From NCBI RefSeq assembly GCF_017114825.1, contig NZ_JADEVO010000015.1:58759-122758 (forward strand): a DNA stretch of 64,000 bases, in the 5' to 3' direction. The notes below the pieces were generated by a model. That model worked only from the letters and a program-made list of their open reading frames with translations. It searched no databases and was not told the DNA's origin. The translations under genes and the position numbers were made by a program. The stretch is from Pseudomonas gregormendelii (GTDB taxonomy: Bacteria; Pseudomonadota; Gammaproteobacteria; Pseudomonadales; Pseudomonadaceae). Below are positions 8,315-18,611 of this stretch, piece after piece (the first letter of the stretch is position 1; every line of letters starts with the position of its first letter).

Positions 8315-8791
8315 ATGACCCTGAAGACCATCGAAGGTACCTTCATCGCCCCTAAAGGCCGCTACGCCCTGGTAGTCGGCCGTTTCAACAGCTTCGTCGT
8401 TGAAAGCCTGGTCAGCGGTGCAGTTGATGCCCTGGTTCGCCATGGCGTGAGCGAAAGCGACATCACCATCATCCGCGCCCCTGGCGCCTTCGAAATTCCG
8501 CTGGTTGCACAGAAAGTCGCCCAGAAGGGCGAGTACGCTGCAATCATCGCACTGGGCGCAGTCATTCGTGGCGGTACCCCGCATTTCGAATACGTCGCTG
8601 GCGAATGCACCAAGGGCCTGGCCCAGGTGTCCATGGAGTTTGGCGTACCGGTCGCTTTCGGCGTCCTGACCGTTGATTCCATCGAACAAGCCATCGAGCG
8701 TTCCGGCACCAAGGCCGGTAACAAAGGTGCTGAAGCTGCCCTGTCCGCCCTGGAAATGGTCAGCCTGCTGGCGCAGTTGGAGGCCAAGTGA
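8315..8791 (+). CDS. ribH: 6,7-dimethyl-8-ribityllumazine synthase
   Basis: 158 residues, the usual length. It has [17 protein letters not shown], the substrate-binding APGAFEIP and the [10 protein letters not shown] segment with the catalytic histidine. It condenses DHBP with the ribityl pyrimidine to form the substrate of riboflavin synthase. The ribH stop overlaps the GTG start of nusB, so the two are translationally coupled. Confidence 0.97.
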   Translation: MTLKTIEGTFIAPKGRYALVVGRFNSFVVESLVSGAVDALVRHGVSESDITIIRAPGAFEIPLVAQKVAQKGEYAAIIALGAVIRGGTPHFEYVAGECTKGLAQVSMEFGVPVAFGVLTVDSIEQAIERSGTKAGNKGAEAALSALEMVSLLAQLEAK

Positions 8792-9288
8792 TTAGCGACG
8801 AAAGCGATCGTTTCAACCCGCGCGATCCAAAGCCTGCGGATGCCGGCAAGCCGTCGAAAAGCGTCAAGCGTCGCGAAGCCCGTCAGCTCGCGACCCAGGC
8901 GCTGTACCAATGGCACATGGCCAGGCAGTCGCTGAACGAGATCGAAGCGCAGTTCCGGGTCGATAACGATTTCAGTGATGTCGACGGTGCCTACTTCCGT
9001 GAAATCCTGCACGGCGTTCCGGCACAAAGAGACCGCATCGATGCCGCACTGGCGCCTTGCCTGGACATCACCATCGAAGAGCTGGACCCGGTTGAACTGG
9101 CCGTGCTGCGCCTGTCCACCTGGGAGCTGCTCGAGCGCGTCGACGTGCCGTACCGCGTTGTGATCAACGAAGGTATCGAGCTGGCGAAGGTCTTCGGTTC
9201 CACCGACGGCCACAAGTTCGTCAACGGCGTACTCGACAAGCTGGCCCCGCGTCTGCGTGAAGCTGAAGTGAAGGCGTTCAAGCGCTAA
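8788..9288 (+). CDS. nusB: Transcription antitermination factor NusB
   Basis: 166 residues from a GTG that overlaps the ribH stop. The N-terminus is charged, then comes the family core [16 protein letters not shown] and, near the end, [31 protein letters not shown]. NusB pairs with NusE (S10) on boxA RNA during rRNA transcription. The ribH-nusB-thiL order is widely conserved. Confidence 0.97.
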   Translation: MISDESDRFNPRDPKPADAGKPSKSVKRREARQLATQALYQWHMARQSLNEIEAQFRVDNDFSDVDGAYFREILHGVPAQRDRIDAALAPCLDITIEELDPVELAVLRLSTWELLERVDVPYRVVINEGIELAKVFGSTDGHKFVNGVLDKLAPRLREAEVKAFKR

Positions 9289-9306
9289 CCGGCGTTTGGT
9301 ATCGCT

Positions 9307-10272
9307 ATGGGCGAGTTTGAGCTGATCCGCAATTTCTTCGCCGCCGCGCCTTGTGCGCAAGGCGGCGAAGGCGTTGCTCTGGGAATCGGCGACGATTGTG
9401 CCTTGCTGGCTGTTTCCCCCGGGGAGCAGCTGGCCATTTCCACCGACACCCTGGTTGCAGGTGTGCATTTCGCAGATCCTTGCGACCCTTTTCTGCTCGG
9501 CCAGCGTTCGCTGGCGGTGGCTGTCAGCGATCTGGCCGCCATGGGCGCCACGCCGGTTGCCTTTACCCTTGCCCTGACCTTGCCGACGGTGACTGCCGAT
9601 TGGCTGCAAAGCTATGCCCGCGGTTTGAACCTCATGGCCCAGGGCTGCGGCGTGGCGCTGGTGGGCGGGGATACCACCCGCGGCCCGCTGAGCCTGACCA
9701 TGACCGTGTTTGGCCGAGTGCCCAGCGGTCAGGCCCTGGTGCGAAGCGGCGCGCAGCCAGGTGACCTGGTGTGTGTTGGCGGTGAGCTGGGCAACGCTGC
9801 CGGGGCCTTGCCGCTGGTGCTCGGCCAGCGAACGGCCGAAGCGTCGATTGCCGATCCGTTGCTGGCACATTACTGGTCGCCCCAGCCTCAGCTGGCCCTG
9901 GGTCGAGCGCTACGGGGCAAGGCGACCTCGGCGCTGGATATCTCCGACGGCCTGCTGGCGGACTGCGGTCACCTGGCGCTCGCCTCGAAGGTAGGCGTTC
10001 AGGTCGAGCAGAGTAAGCTGCCGGTCTCTGCGCCCCTGGTGGCCTTCCTCGGCCAGGCGGGCGCGCAAGAGGCGGCCTTGAGCGGTGGCGACGATTACGT
10101 GCTGGCCTTTACCTTACCGTCCGTCGAGTTATCCGGCCTGTTGGCCGACGGCTGGCCGATCCATGTGGTCGGACGTGTAGTCAGTGGTCAGGGCGTGACC
10201 CTGCTGGATGCCGACGGACGAGACATCACCCCGCAAACCCGGGGCTACCAACATTTTCGGGAGACAACGTGA
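9307..10272 (+). CDS. thiL: Thiamine-monophosphate kinase
   Basis: 321 residues, PurM-like ATP-grasp-unrelated kinase fold. Recognisable motifs are GIGDDCALL near residue 27, the STDTLVAGVHF stretch, VSDLAAMGATP and LDISDGLLAD. It phosphorylates thiamine phosphate to the active diphosphate. It lies 18 bases after nusB, and its stop overlaps the GTG start of pgpA. Confidence 0.97.
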   Translation: MGEFELIRNFFAAAPCAQGGEGVALGIGDDCALLAVSPGEQLAISTDTLVAGVHFADPCDPFLLGQRSLAVAVSDLAAMGATPVAFTLALTLPTVTADWLQSYARGLNLMAQGCGVALVGGDTTRGPLSLTMTVFGRVPSGQALVRSGAQPGDLVCVGGELGNAAGALPLVLGQRTAEASIADPLLAHYWSPQPQLALGRALRGKATSALDISDGLLADCGHLALASKVGVQVEQSKLPVSAPLVAFLGQAGAQEAALSGGDDYVLAFTLPSVELSGLLADGWPIHVVGRVVSGQGVTLLDADGRDITPQTRGYQHFRETT

Positions 10273-10772
10273 CAGATCATCCCAAGCAGGTTCCGGCGGA
10301 ATTCGTACCGCCGTCGGTCTGGCGCAATCCATGGCATTTCCTGGCCTTCGGCTTTGGCTCGGGCACCTTGCCAAAGGCGCCGGGCACCTGGGGGTCATTA
10401 GTTGCGCTACCTTTCATCCCCTTATGGCAGATGCTGCCCGATTGGGGTTACTGGCTGATGCTGGGCATCACCATGCTGTTCGGCTTCTGGCTGTGCGGCA
10501 AGGTGGCCGACGATTTACGCGTGCACGACCACGAAGGTATCGTCTGGGACGAGATGGTCGGAATGTGGATCACGCTGTGGCTGGTGCCGGAGGGCTGGTA
10601 CTGGTTACTGGCGGGCTTCCTGGTGTTCCGCTTCTTCGACATTCTCAAGCCGTGGCCGATTCGCTGGATCGACCGGCACGTGCATGGCGGCGTCGGGATC
10701 ATGCTTGATGACGTATTGGCCGGTGTGTTTGCCTGGCTGGCGATGCAGGGGTTGGTGTGGTTATTGGCTTGA
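10269..10772 (+). CDS. pgpA: Phosphatidylglycerophosphatase A
   Basis: 167 residues from a GTG overlapping the thiL stop. Family motifs are GFGSGTLPKAPGTWGSL, the catalytic HDHEGIVWDEMVGMW and RFFDILKPWPI. Several hydrophobic segments fit an inner-membrane enzyme that removes phosphate from phosphatidylglycerophosphate. Confidence 0.96.
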   Translation: MTDHPKQVPAEFVPPSVWRNPWHFLAFGFGSGTLPKAPGTWGSLVALPFIPLWQMLPDWGYWLMLGITMLFGFWLCGKVADDLRVHDHEGIVWDEMVGMWITLWLVPEGWYWLLAGFLVFRFFDILKPWPIRWIDRHVHGGVGIMLDDVLAGVFAWLAMQGLVWLLA

Positions 10773-10795
10773 GGGACTGACCAGGGGGACAGGGA

Positions 10796-11521
10796 ATGGC
10801 TCGGCGTGGTTTGGCGTTTATGATTTTGGCGATGCTGTGCTCGTGGGTGCAAGCGGGTGACCTGGCGCCACCCTCGGTGATTCATCTGGCCAGCGAAGAG
10901 TGGGAAGACTATACCGCTGCCGATGGCCATGGCCTGGCCTGGGACGTCTTGCGCGAAGTGTTCGAGCCGGCGGGCGTCAAGCTGGATATCCGTACCGAAC
11001 CCTATACCCGCTCCATTGGCCTGGCCCAGCGCGGTGAAGTGGATGCCTGTGTCGGCGGCTATCGTGACGAAGTCAGCGACCTGCTTTATCCGCGGTGGAG
11101 CTACGACACCGATCACATCTATGCCTTGGGGCTGGCCAGTAATCCCGCGCCTACCCTCGATACCCTGGGCAACTACCGGCTGGCCTGGGTGCGTGGCTAC
11201 CAGTTTCAACTTTACCTGCCCAATATCAGCCGCTACAACGAAGTGGTCCGGCGCACTGGCATCCTGTCGATGCTGCTGCACAACCGTGCCGACTACTACA
11301 TCGATGCCCTCACCGAGGTGGATTACGTGGTCAGCCGGGCCAAGGATCCTGCGCAGTTTCGCCGTACCTATGTCGCCGGGTTGCCGTTGTACCTGTGCTT
11401 TGCCGACAACCCCAGGGCGCGCGGGCTGATGGCGTTGTTTGATCAGCGCATGGAAGTGCTGGTGAAGAACGGCCAGTTGAAACCGATCTTCGAACGCTGG
11501 AAGCAACCCTACCCCTTCTAG
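10796..11521 (+). CDS. Periplasmic amino-acid-type binding protein (SBP_bac_3)
   Basis: 241 residues with a signal peptide (about 1-20, ending VQAG) and one SBP_bac_3 domain: IHLASEEWEDYTAADGHGLAWDVLREVF, then EPYTRSIGLAQRGEVDACVGGY. It resembles polar-amino-acid binding proteins, but no permease genes are adjacent, so it may be a stand-alone sensor or binding protein. It is 23 bases after pgpA and probably the last gene of that transcript, since a palindromic repeat follows. Confidence 0.8.
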   Translation: MARRGLAFMILAMLCSWVQAGDLAPPSVIHLASEEWEDYTAADGHGLAWDVLREVFEPAGVKLDIRTEPYTRSIGLAQRGEVDACVGGYRDEVSDLLYPRWSYDTDHIYALGLASNPAPTLDTLGNYRLAWVRGYQFQLYLPNISRYNEVVRRTGILSMLLHNRADYYIDALTEVDYVVSRAKDPAQFRRTYVAGLPLYLCFADNPRARGLMALFDQRMEVLVKNGQLKPIFERWKQPYPF

Positions 11522-11532
11522 CGTCCAGCCTT

Positions 11533-11614
11533 GTAGGAGCTGCCGCAGGCTGCGATCTTTCGATCTGGTTTTTGAAAGCAAGATTAAAAGATCGCAGCAT
11601 GCGGCAGCTCCTAC
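11533..11614. repeat. Palindromic repeat pair (GTAGGAGCTGCCG type)
   Basis: Inverted arms with GTAGGAGCTGCCGCAGGCTGC and the complementary arm ending in CAGCTCCTAC. It lies between the binding-protein gene and the ribA promoter region, where it may end transcription of the preceding operon. Confidence 0.85.
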
Positions 11615-11748
11615 GGGGCTGGTCGCACAACCGTTGATCAAACATTTTGATTGTTATGCCCCATAATTCAGCCTAAGCGTCCGCTGGAACCTGCTGTTAC
11701 AATGCCGCGTCTGCGAATCTCCAGTACCTATAGATCAGGAGCACACCG

Positions 11749-12366
11749 GTGCCTGTCGTTTTTGTCGCCGCTTCCAAACTGCCAACGCCTTTTGCGCAAT
11801 TCACCATGCACGGCTTCCTCGACGAAGAGAACGGGCGCGAGCACGTAGTCCTGAGCCTGGGTGAGTTCGATGACGGTGCCCCGGTACTCGGTCGCTTGCA
11901 CTCCGAATGCCTGACCGGCGATGCCTTGTTCAGCCAGCGCTGCGACTGTGGTTCGCAGCTTGAGGCAGCCTTGCAGGCCATCGCCCGTGAAGGCCGTGGC
12001 GTATTGCTGTACCTGCGCCAGGAAGGTCGCGGCATCGGCCTGTTGAACAAGATCCGGGCCTATGAACTGCAGGACGGAGGCGCCGACACCGTCGAAGCCA
12101 ACGAGCGCCTGGGCTTCGCCGCTGACCAGCGTGACTACGCCATGTGCCTGCCGATGCTGGAACATCTGGGAGTGAAATCCCTGCGCCTGATGACCAACAA
12201 CCCACGCAAGGTCAAAGCCTTGACCGACATGGGCATCGTGGTCGCCGAGCGCGTGCCGCTGCACACCGGGCATAACCCGCACAACAAACTGTACCTGGCC
12301 ACCAAGGCCAGCAAGCTCGACCACATGATGGGCAACGAGCATCAGGGCGAGGCGGATCGGGCGTGA
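11749..12366 (+). CDS. ribA: GTP cyclohydrolase II
   Basis: 205 residues from a GTG with AGATCAGGAG upstream. It has the zinc ligands in [20 protein letters not shown], the catalytic [18 protein letters not shown] segment and NNPRKVKAL. It opens the GTP ring, the first step of riboflavin synthesis. This is the active cyclohydrolase of the window, because the corresponding domain of RibBA lacks the cysteines. Its stop overlaps the next GTG. Confidence 0.97.
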   Translation: MPVVFVAASKLPTPFAQFTMHGFLDEENGREHVVLSLGEFDDGAPVLGRLHSECLTGDALFSQRCDCGSQLEAALQAIAREGRGVLLYLRQEGRGIGLLNKIRAYELQDGGADTVEANERLGFAADQRDYAMCLPMLEHLGVKSLRLMTNNPRKVKALTDMGIVVAERVPLHTGHNPHNKLYLATKASKLDHMMGNEHQGEADRA

Positions 12367-12782
12367 CCCGAGGTCAGGTGCGGCGGCGACTGTCCGTCAA
12401 CTGGTGGCAATACCTGGCGCTGGCGCTGGTGCCATTGTTCGTGATCAACGGCGTGTTCGGCCAAATGGAGCCCATCCTGCCGGTGTTGGCGATGCCTTTG
12501 TTCATTGCCGGCGTGGCCTCGATGTTTGTCAGCCTGAAATTCTTCGGTGCCTACAAGCACGCGCTGATCGCCACGCAAAAAGCCCTCGATACCCCTGAAG
12601 AGCCCGCCGCCTGGATCGCCCTGGCCGCCAAGCGACGCACTGCGTTCCTGGTCGCCGGTTTGCCTGCCTGGATCGGCGCCCTGGCGGTGTTTGTCGGGCT
12701 GGAAGCGGTGCCGCTGTTTCTGCTGGCGCTGTCGACCGCCGTGTTGTTCTACCTCTACCGAATCCCGCGTCAGCTTGGCTGA
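12363..12782 (+). CDS. Conserved inner-membrane protein
   Basis: 139 residues from a GTG overlapping the ribA stop. Four hydrophobic segments are visible (about 15-33, 36-56, 95-112, 114-131) with a charged loop ([10 protein letters not shown]) between pairs. No catalytic motif is seen. It is coupled to ribA and to the BtuF-like gene (TGATG overlap), but a functional link is not shown. Confidence 0.75.
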   Translation: MTRGQVRRRLSVNWWQYLALALVPLFVINGVFGQMEPILPVLAMPLFIAGVASMFVSLKFFGAYKHALIATQKALDTPEEPAAWIALAAKRRTAFLVAGLPAWIGALAVFVGLEAVPLFLLALSTAVLFYLYRIPRQLG

Positions 12783-13582
12783 TGTGGCGTAATTGGCTGG
12801 CGGTACTGCTGCTGGCCGTGAGCGGCAACGCTGCGGCGGTCGAGCGGGTTGTCAGCCTGGCGCCATCCCTGACTGAAATCGTCGTTGAGTTAAATTCCGC
12901 AGATCTCCTCGTGGGCGTACTGGATGCCGGCGAGCGCCCCGCTGCACTGAATCATCTGGCTTCGGTCGGCCGCTACGGCCAGCTGGACATGGAGCGCCTG
13001 CTCAGTCTCAAGCCGGATTTGCTGTTGTTATGGCCCGGCAGCGTCGGCCCGGCCCAGCGCGAACAGCTCAAGCGCCTGAATATCCCCACTTATGTTGCCG
13101 AACCGCATGATCTGCAACAACTTGCGGCACAGATCGAAGCGATAGCCCGCCAGCTCGGGCGACCGGAGCAGGGTCTGGCGCTGGCTGCAAGTCTGCGAGT
13201 TCGCCTGGCTGAGTTGCGCCAGCGATACCGAAGGGATGAACCGTTGCGGGTGTTTTATCAGGTCTGGGATCGACCGCTGTATACCGTGGGTGGCGGGCAG
13301 ATCATCAGTGATGCTCTTGAGGTGTGTGGGGCGCGCAATGTGTTTGCCGACCTGCAGCTGCCGGCGCCGCAGGTGAGCGTGGAGGCGGTGCTGCAGCGCA
13401 ATCCCGAGGTCATTCTGGCCGGGGATCAGGCACAGCTTGAGGCATGGAGGGCCTGGCCCCAGGTCGCGGCCGTGGCGCACGGGCGGTTGTTGCGCGTGGT
13501 GGATAAGGGGCTGGAGCGGCCTAGCGGGCAGATGGTCGAGGCGACGGCCGCATTGTGTCGGCTAATTGCGCCGGAGCGCTAA
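12782..13582 (+). CDS. btuF: Periplasmic cobalamin/iron-chelate binding protein (BtuF-like)
   Basis: 266 residues with a signal peptide (about 1-18) and the two-lobed class III binding-protein layout: VERVVSLAPSLTEIVVEL at the N-terminus and MERLLSLKPDLLLLWPGS in lobe 1. It fits BtuF-type vitamin B12 binding proteins. A btuB-like receptor gene faces it at 13708-15591, which supports a corrinoid role. No BtuC/D genes are in the window. A haem or siderophore ligand cannot be excluded. Confidence 0.82.
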   Translation: MWRNWLAVLLLAVSGNAAAVERVVSLAPSLTEIVVELNSADLLVGVLDAGERPAALNHLASVGRYGQLDMERLLSLKPDLLLLWPGSVGPAQREQLKRLNIPTYVAEPHDLQQLAAQIEAIARQLGRPEQGLALAASLRVRLAELRQRYRRDEPLRVFYQVWDRPLYTVGGGQIISDALEVCGARNVFADLQLPAPQVSVEAVLQRNPEVILAGDQAQLEAWRAWPQVAAVAHGRLLRVVDKGLERPSGQMVEATAALCRLIAPER

Positions 13583-13595
13583 ACCGAGTCGCCTG

Positions 13596-13684
13596 CATCG
13601 CGGGCAAGCCACGCTCCCACAGGTTTTGTGCCTTACCTGAAACCTGTGGGAGCGGCGGTTCGACGGTTCGACTTGCCCGCGATG
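13596..13684. repeat. Palindromic repeat between convergent genes
   Basis: Arms CATCGCGGGCAAGCCACGCTCCCACAGG and its inverted partner (with one insertion) flank a 13-base loop. The position between the convergent btuF-like and btuB genes fits a two-way transcription end. It belongs to the CGCGGGCAAGC...CTCCCAC subtype of Pseudomonas repeats. Confidence 0.8.
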
Positions 13685-13707
13685 AGGCCAGCCCAGGCAA
13701 CGTTGGG

Positions 13708-15591
13708 TCAGAGCTCCGGCGTCCAGCTCACCCCGAACATCCACGCCCGGCCTTCCTCGCGATACCCGTATTGACTCCCGTCATAGCTGTACAGCACCCG
13801 GCTGTAACCCTTGTCCAGCAGGTTATCCACCTTCAGTTCAAGCCTGATCTCGCGATTCAACTCCCAGCTGCTGCGCAACCCCAGCAGCGCATAACCGCCT
13901 AAGGGCTGCTGGTTAGTCTCGTCGTCGTAACTGCTGCTCACGGCCTGCCAGCTGGCGCCGACGCCCAGCCGGTCAAACTGTCGATCCAGGTCCAGGCTCA
14001 GGGTGCGTCGAGCGCGGCGGGCCAGGGTATGGCCGGTGTCGCGATCCTGCGGATCAATGATCGCTAGGCCCAGGTTGCCTTGCCAGCCGAACAGTTCCTG
14101 CTTCAACGCAGCCTCGAACCCGTTGATGCGCGCCGATGCGATGTTCTGCGGGCGTGAATTGCTGCCGAAAATGATCGCGTCTTCCAGGTCGGTGCGATAC
14201 AGCGACGCCTCCAGGCGACTGGTGTCGCTTAACTGGCTGCGCCACTGCAGCTCGTAGCTCTTCGAGGTTTCCGGCTTGAGATCCGGGTTGCTGAAATCCG
14301 GGTAATACAGGTCGTTGAAGGTCGGTGCGCGGAAACCTTCGCTGTAGCTCAGCAACAGGTCATTGTCCGGATTCAGCGGCAGAGTAAAGGTGCCACTCCA
14401 GCTGTTCTGGCCGCCAAACTGCTGGTTCTGGTCCCGGCGCAAGCCCAGCTCCGTGGAAAAACTCTGCGCCTGGTAGCGGTGCTGAATGAACGCAGCACGA
14501 TTCCAGCGACTGTCTTCATCGAACGGCGTGCTGCTGTTGATCCGGTCTTCATACCAGTCGCCGCCAAGGATCAGGCTGTTGCGGTCGTTGAGCGTCAGGT
14601 CGTTCTGCCAGTTCACCGAATCGCGGTAGGTGTTGAAGACGCTGCGCTCGTCGCTGAGCTTGTCGAGCGTCTTCTCGCGGTTCTCGCTGTGCCCCAGTTC
14701 GACCCGGGTTTTCCAGCGGTCGTTGACCCTGGCATCGACGTAGCTGCTGAAGCTGCTGACGGCAAAGTCGCTGTAGGGTTGCTGTTGAAATGATTCAAAC
14801 GTGTCCAGGTCGAAGCGGCCAAACGGGTTGTCAAACGCGCTTTTGCCGCGGTTATCCAACAGATTGGCGCCGACTTCGATGTCATCGGTCAGCGCATGGC
14901 TGAGGCTCATGCTCACCGACTTGTTACGGTACTCATCATGGTCGCCATCGCTGGGGTATGACTCGTGGGTGCGATCGATGCCGGCCGTCTCATCGAGACT
15001 GGCCCCGAGGTCGAAACGGGTTTTCTCGTCACCGCCAGACAAGCCAAGGCTGCGTTCCCAGGGCTGATTGCTGCCAAAGCCTGCGTGCATGCGCGCCTTC
15101 AGGCCCGGCTCGCCGCCGCGGCGGGTGAAAATCTGGATCACCCCGCCAATGGCATCGCTGCCGTAAATCACCGACCGGGAGCCACGCAACACTTCCACTC
15201 GCTCAACCTGCTCGATGTTGATGTGCTGCAGGTTGCTGTCGCCGGAAGTCGAGTTGCCGATGCGCTGGCCATCCACCAGCACCAGGCTCTGCGCCGACCG
15301 GGTGCCGCGAATGTAGATCCCAGGCAGGCTGCCGCGCCCGCCGGTTTGTCCGACCTGTACCCCCGGCACGCGCCGCAGCAGGTCGGTGACACTGGCCGGT
15401 TGCAGGCGGTCGATATCTTCGCGGGTGAACACAGTGTTGGCGGCGCTGCTGTCGTTGCGCGCTTCGACCTGGCGGTTGGCGCTGATCAGCACGTCGGGAA
15501 GCTTCAGGGCCTGGTCGCGTTCAAAGGTGTCGGCCAGGAGCGGACCGGCTGGCAGGAGGGTCAGCGCCAGGGCGAGCGAGGAGAGTTTCAT
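13708..15591 (-). CDS. btuB: TonB-dependent vitamin B12 receptor BtuB
   Basis: About 627 residues from the ATG at 15591, which starts a clear signal peptide (MKLSSLALALTLL...LLAD); a GTG 24 bases upstream is the alternative. The TonB box region is LPDVLISANRQ. The plug has the BtuB-like VTDLLRRVPGVQVGQTGGRG, IYIRGTRSAQSLVLVDGQRIG and YGSDAIGGVIQIFT. The protein ends in an aromatic-rich beta-strand (RAWMFGVSWTPEL). It takes up cobalamin across the outer membrane. No cobalamin riboswitch is seen in the 140 bases upstream, which is unusual. Confidence 0.88.
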   Translation of the reverse strand: MKLSSLALALTLLPAGPLLADTFERDQALKLPDVLISANRQVEARNDSSAANTVFTREDIDRLQPASVTDLLRRVPGVQVGQTGGRGSLPGIYIRGTRSAQSLVLVDGQRIGNSTSGDSNLQHINIEQVERVEVLRGSRSVIYGSDAIGGVIQIFTRRGGEPGLKARMHAGFGSNQPWERSLGLSGGDEKTRFDLGASLDETAGIDRTHESYPSDGDHDEYRNKSVSMSLSHALTDDIEVGANLLDNRGKSAFDNPFGRFDLDTFESFQQQPYSDFAVSSFSSYVDARVNDRWKTRVELGHSENREKTLDKLSDERSVFNTYRDSVNWQNDLTLNDRNSLILGGDWYEDRINSSTPFDEDSRWNRAAFIQHRYQAQSFSTELGLRRDQNQQFGGQNSWSGTFTLPLNPDNDLLLSYSEGFRAPTFNDLYYPDFSNPDLKPETSKSYELQWRSQLSDTSRLEASLYRTDLEDAIIFGSNSRPQNIASARINGFEAALKQELFGWQGNLGLAIIDPQDRDTGHTLARRARRTLSLDLDRQFDRLGVGASWQAVSSSYDDETNQQPLGGYALLGLRSSWELNREIRLELKVDNLLDKGYSRVLYSYDGSQYGYREEGRAWMFGVSWTPEL

Positions 15592-15623
15592 GGAGGATCC
15601 GAGGTGATGCGGCACAACGCGCT

Positions 15624-15723
15624 GTAGGAGCTGCCGAAGGCTGCGATCTTTTGATTGTGTTTTGGCAGATCAGGAGCTGGCGAAGGGCAAGATCAAAGGA
15701 TCTCAGCTTTCGGCAGCTCCTAC
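15624..15723. repeat. Palindromic repeat pair (GTAGGAGCTGCCG type)
   Basis: Arms GTAGGAGCTGCCGAAGGCTGC and GCTTTCGGCAGCTCCTAC lie head to head across about 60 bases. It fills most of the gap between dxs and btuB, replacing the leader where a riboswitch would be expected. Confidence 0.85.
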
Positions 15724-15732
15724 GCGGGGTGG

Positions 15733-17631
15733 TTACAAATTGAACAACTGCAGGCGCTGGCGAATCGAAGCTTCGATCCCGGCCTCATCCAGTCCACACT
15801 CAGCCAGCATCTGCGCCGGCTTCGCGTGCTCGACGTAAAGGTCCGGCAAGCCCAGGTGCAGCATGGACTTGAGGATATTTTCCCGAGCCAGAAATTCGCT
15901 GACCGCGCCGCCAGCGCCGCCCATGATCGCGTTTTCCTCGACGGTCACCAGCAAGTCGTGACGGCCGGCAATTTCACGGACCAGGGCTTCATCCAGTGGC
16001 TTGACGAAACGCATGTCGACCACGGTTGCATCCAGCGTCTCGGCGACCTTTAACGCTTCGGCCAGTTGCACGCCAAACACCAGCAGGGCGACCTTGCTGC
16101 CCTGGCGGCGAACGATGCCCTTGCCGATGTCGATCGGCTCCAGGGTCTTTTCTATCGCAGCATTCGGGCCAGTGCCGCGTGGGTAGCGCACTGCAGCCGG
16201 ACCGTTGTACAGGTGGCCGGTGGTGAGCATCTTGCGCAGTTCGTTTTCGTCGCTCGGCGTCATCACCAGCATGCCGGGGATGCAGCGCAGGAACGACAGG
16301 TCGAAGCTGCCCGCGTGGGTCGGACCGTCTTCGCCCACCAGGCCGGCACGGTCGATAGCAAACAGTACGTCGAGGTTCTGCACCGCCACATCATGCACGA
16401 GCTGGTCGTAGCCACGTTGCAGGAAGGTCGAGTAGATCGCCACCACCGGTTTGGAACCTTCGCAAGCCATGCCTGCCGCCAAGGTCACGGCGTGCTGTTC
16501 GGCAATCGCCACGTCGAAATAGCGCTCCGGGAACCGTTCGCTGAACGCCACCAGGTCCGAGCCTTCCTTCATGGCCGGAGTGATGCCGACCAGTCGCGGG
16601 TCTTCGGCGGCCATGTCGCACAGCCACTCGCCGAATACGCCCGAATACTTGGGGCCGCCGGCTTTCTTCGGGGCCGCCGCCGGTGCGTCGACCGGCTCCA
16701 GCTTGGTGATTGCGTGATAGCCGATCGGGTCGACTTCTGCCGGAGCGAAGCCTTTGCCTTTCTTGGTGACCACGTGCAGGAACTGCGGGCCCTTGAGGTC
16801 GCGCATGTTGCGCAGGGTCGCGATCAGGGTCGGCAGGTCGTGGCCGTCGATCGGTCCGATGTAGTTCCAGCCCAATTCCTCGAACAACGTACCGGGGACC
16901 AGCATGCCCTTGGCATATTCCTCAGTACGACGAGCGATTTCCCAGGCACCGGGCAGGCGCGACAGGACCTTCTTGCTGCCTTCACGCATGCTCGCGTAAG
17001 TGCGGCTCGACAGGATCTTCGCCAGGTAATTCGACAGGCCGCCGACGTTGCGCGAAATCGACATGTCGTTGTCGTTAAGAATCACCAGCATGTCGGCGTT
17101 CACTTCCGGCGCGTGGTTCAGCGCTTCGAAGGCCATGCCGGCGGTCAGTGCGCCGTCGCCGATCACCGCGATCGCCTTGCGATCACTGTTCTGCAGGCGG
17201 GCGGCGATGGCCATGCCCAGCGCGGCACTGATCGAGGTGCTGGAGTGGCCGACGCCAAAGGTGTCGTACTCGCTTTCGGAGCGACGCGGGAACGCAGCAA
17301 CGCCGTCCTTCTGGCGCAAGGTGGCCATGCGCTCGCGGCGGCCGGTGAGGATCTTGTGCGGATAAGCCTGATGACCCACGTCCCACACCAGCCGGTCATC
17401 CGGGGTGTCGAATACGTAATGCAACGCGATGGTCAGCTCGATGACGCCCAGGCCGGCACCGAAATGCCCACCGGTCTGTCCGACCGTATAGAGCAATTCC
17501 AGGCGCAACTCATCGGCCAGGGTTTCCAGCTCGGCTTCGCCTAACCGGCGCAGGCCGTCCGGCGTGTTGGCACGGTCGAGCAGGGGCGTGGTCGGGCGCT
17601 TGCGGGGAATCTCATGAAACGTCGTGGGCAT
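15733..17631 (-). CDS. dxs: 1-deoxy-D-xylulose-5-phosphate synthase
   Basis: 632 residues, the full family length. The thiamine-diphosphate site is [17 protein letters not shown]...LNDNDMSIS, the N-terminal [21 protein letters not shown] holds the first active-site histidine, and the central [20 protein letters not shown] and C-terminal transketolase domains are complete. It makes DXP from pyruvate and glyceraldehyde phosphate for isoprenoids, thiamine and pyridoxal. It is downstream of ispA and xseB on the same strand. Confidence 0.98.
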   Translation of the reverse strand: MPTTFHEIPRKRPTTPLLDRANTPDGLRRLGEAELETLADELRLELLYTVGQTGGHFGAGLGVIELTIALHYVFDTPDDRLVWDVGHQAYPHKILTGRRERMATLRQKDGVAAFPRRSESEYDTFGVGHSSTSISAALGMAIAARLQNSDRKAIAVIGDGALTAGMAFEALNHAPEVNADMLVILNDNDMSISRNVGGLSNYLAKILSSRTYASMREGSKKVLSRLPGAWEIARRTEEYAKGMLVPGTLFEELGWNYIGPIDGHDLPTLIATLRNMRDLKGPQFLHVVTKKGKGFAPAEVDPIGYHAITKLEPVDAPAAAPKKAGGPKYSGVFGEWLCDMAAEDPRLVGITPAMKEGSDLVAFSERFPERYFDVAIAEQHAVTLAAGMACEGSKPVVAIYSTFLQRGYDQLVHDVAVQNLDVLFAIDRAGLVGEDGPTHAGSFDLSFLRCIPGMLVMTPSDENELRKMLTTGHLYNGPAAVRYPRGTGPNAAIEKTLEPIDIGKGIVRRQGSKVALLVFGVQLAEALKVAETLDATVVDMRFVKPLDEALVREIAGRHDLLVTVEENAIMGGAGGAVSEFLARENILKSMLHLGLPDLYVEHAKPAQMLAECGLDEAGIEASIRQRLQLFNL

Positions 17632-17723
17632 CAGGCGAATCGTTATAGGTATAGAAGATGCGGCAGTTTACCTGATGCATCGCCCCCTGCCCACGCGTTG
17701 GTTTTAACTTGGCGGATACGCCT

Positions 17724-18611
17724 TCAGCTGCGGCGCTCGACAATATAGCGGGCCAGGTCGCGCAACGGCTCCGCTGCCGCGTCAAACGGTCGCAGGGCGT
17801 GCAGGGCCTGATCGCGCAGTTCCAGGGCGTAAGCCTTGGCCGCGTCGAGGCCGAGCAGGGCGGGATAGGTCGGTTTGTCGCGCGCAATATCGGCGCCCTG
17901 GCGTTTGCCCAGGGTGGCGGTATCACTTTCTACGTCAAGAATGTCGTCCTGCACCTGAAACGCCAGGCCGATGGCCTGCGCATAAGTCTGCAGGAAATTC
18001 AGTTTGTCCTTTTCGGCACGACCGCTGGCCAGGGCGCCAAGCTTGACGCTGGCTTCGATCAACGCGCCGGTCTTGTGCCGGTGCATGTATTCGAGCGCCT
18101 TCTGATCGAGCTTCAGGCCGACCGAGCCGAGGTCGATGGCCTGGCCACCCACCATGCCGGCCGGGCCTGCGGCCAGCGCCAGGGCGCTGACCATCTGCAG
18201 GCGAATGTCAGCATCGGCGCTGCTCAGCTGCGGATCGAGCAGGGCGCTGAACGCCAGGCTCTGCAAGCCGTCACCGGCCAGAATGGCGCACGCTTCATCG
18301 AACTTCTTGTGCGTAGTCGGCTGGCCGCGACGCAGATCGTCGTCGTCCATGGCCGGCAAATCGTCGTGCACCAGGGAGTAGGCGTGGATCAGCTCAACCG
18401 CACAGGCCGCACCATTGGCCTGCTCGACCTTGCCACCCAGTGCTTCGCAGGCGGCATAGGCCAGCAATGGGCGAACGCGTTTGCCGCCGTTCATCACGCT
18501 GTAACGCATGGCTTCGTACAAACGCCCGAGTTCGGGGCTTGGGGCGATGAACAAGGTCTCCAGTGCCGCATTGACACGCGCCTGGCTGTTGGCCGAATAC
18601 GCGCCAATCAT
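17724..18611 (-). CDS. ispA: Farnesyl diphosphate synthase
   Basis: 295 residues with the first aspartate-rich motif [14 protein letters not shown] and the second motif DDILD, plus GGKRVRP near the N-terminus. It condenses IPP with DMAPP and GPP. The start ATG overlaps the xseB stop (ATGA), giving the classic xseB-ispA-dxs operon. Confidence 0.97.
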   Translation of the reverse strand: MIGAYSANSQARVNAALETLFIAPSPELGRLYEAMRYSVMNGGKRVRPLLAYAACEALGGKVEQANGAACAVELIHAYSLVHDDLPAMDDDDLRRGQPTTHKKFDEACAILAGDGLQSLAFSALLDPQLSSADADIRLQMVSALALAAGPAGMVGGQAIDLGSVGLKLDQKALEYMHRHKTGALIEASVKLGALASGRAEKDKLNFLQTYAQAIGLAFQVQDDILDVESDTATLGKRQGADIARDKPTYPALLGLDAAKAYALELRDQALHALRPFDAAAEPLRDLARYIVERRS

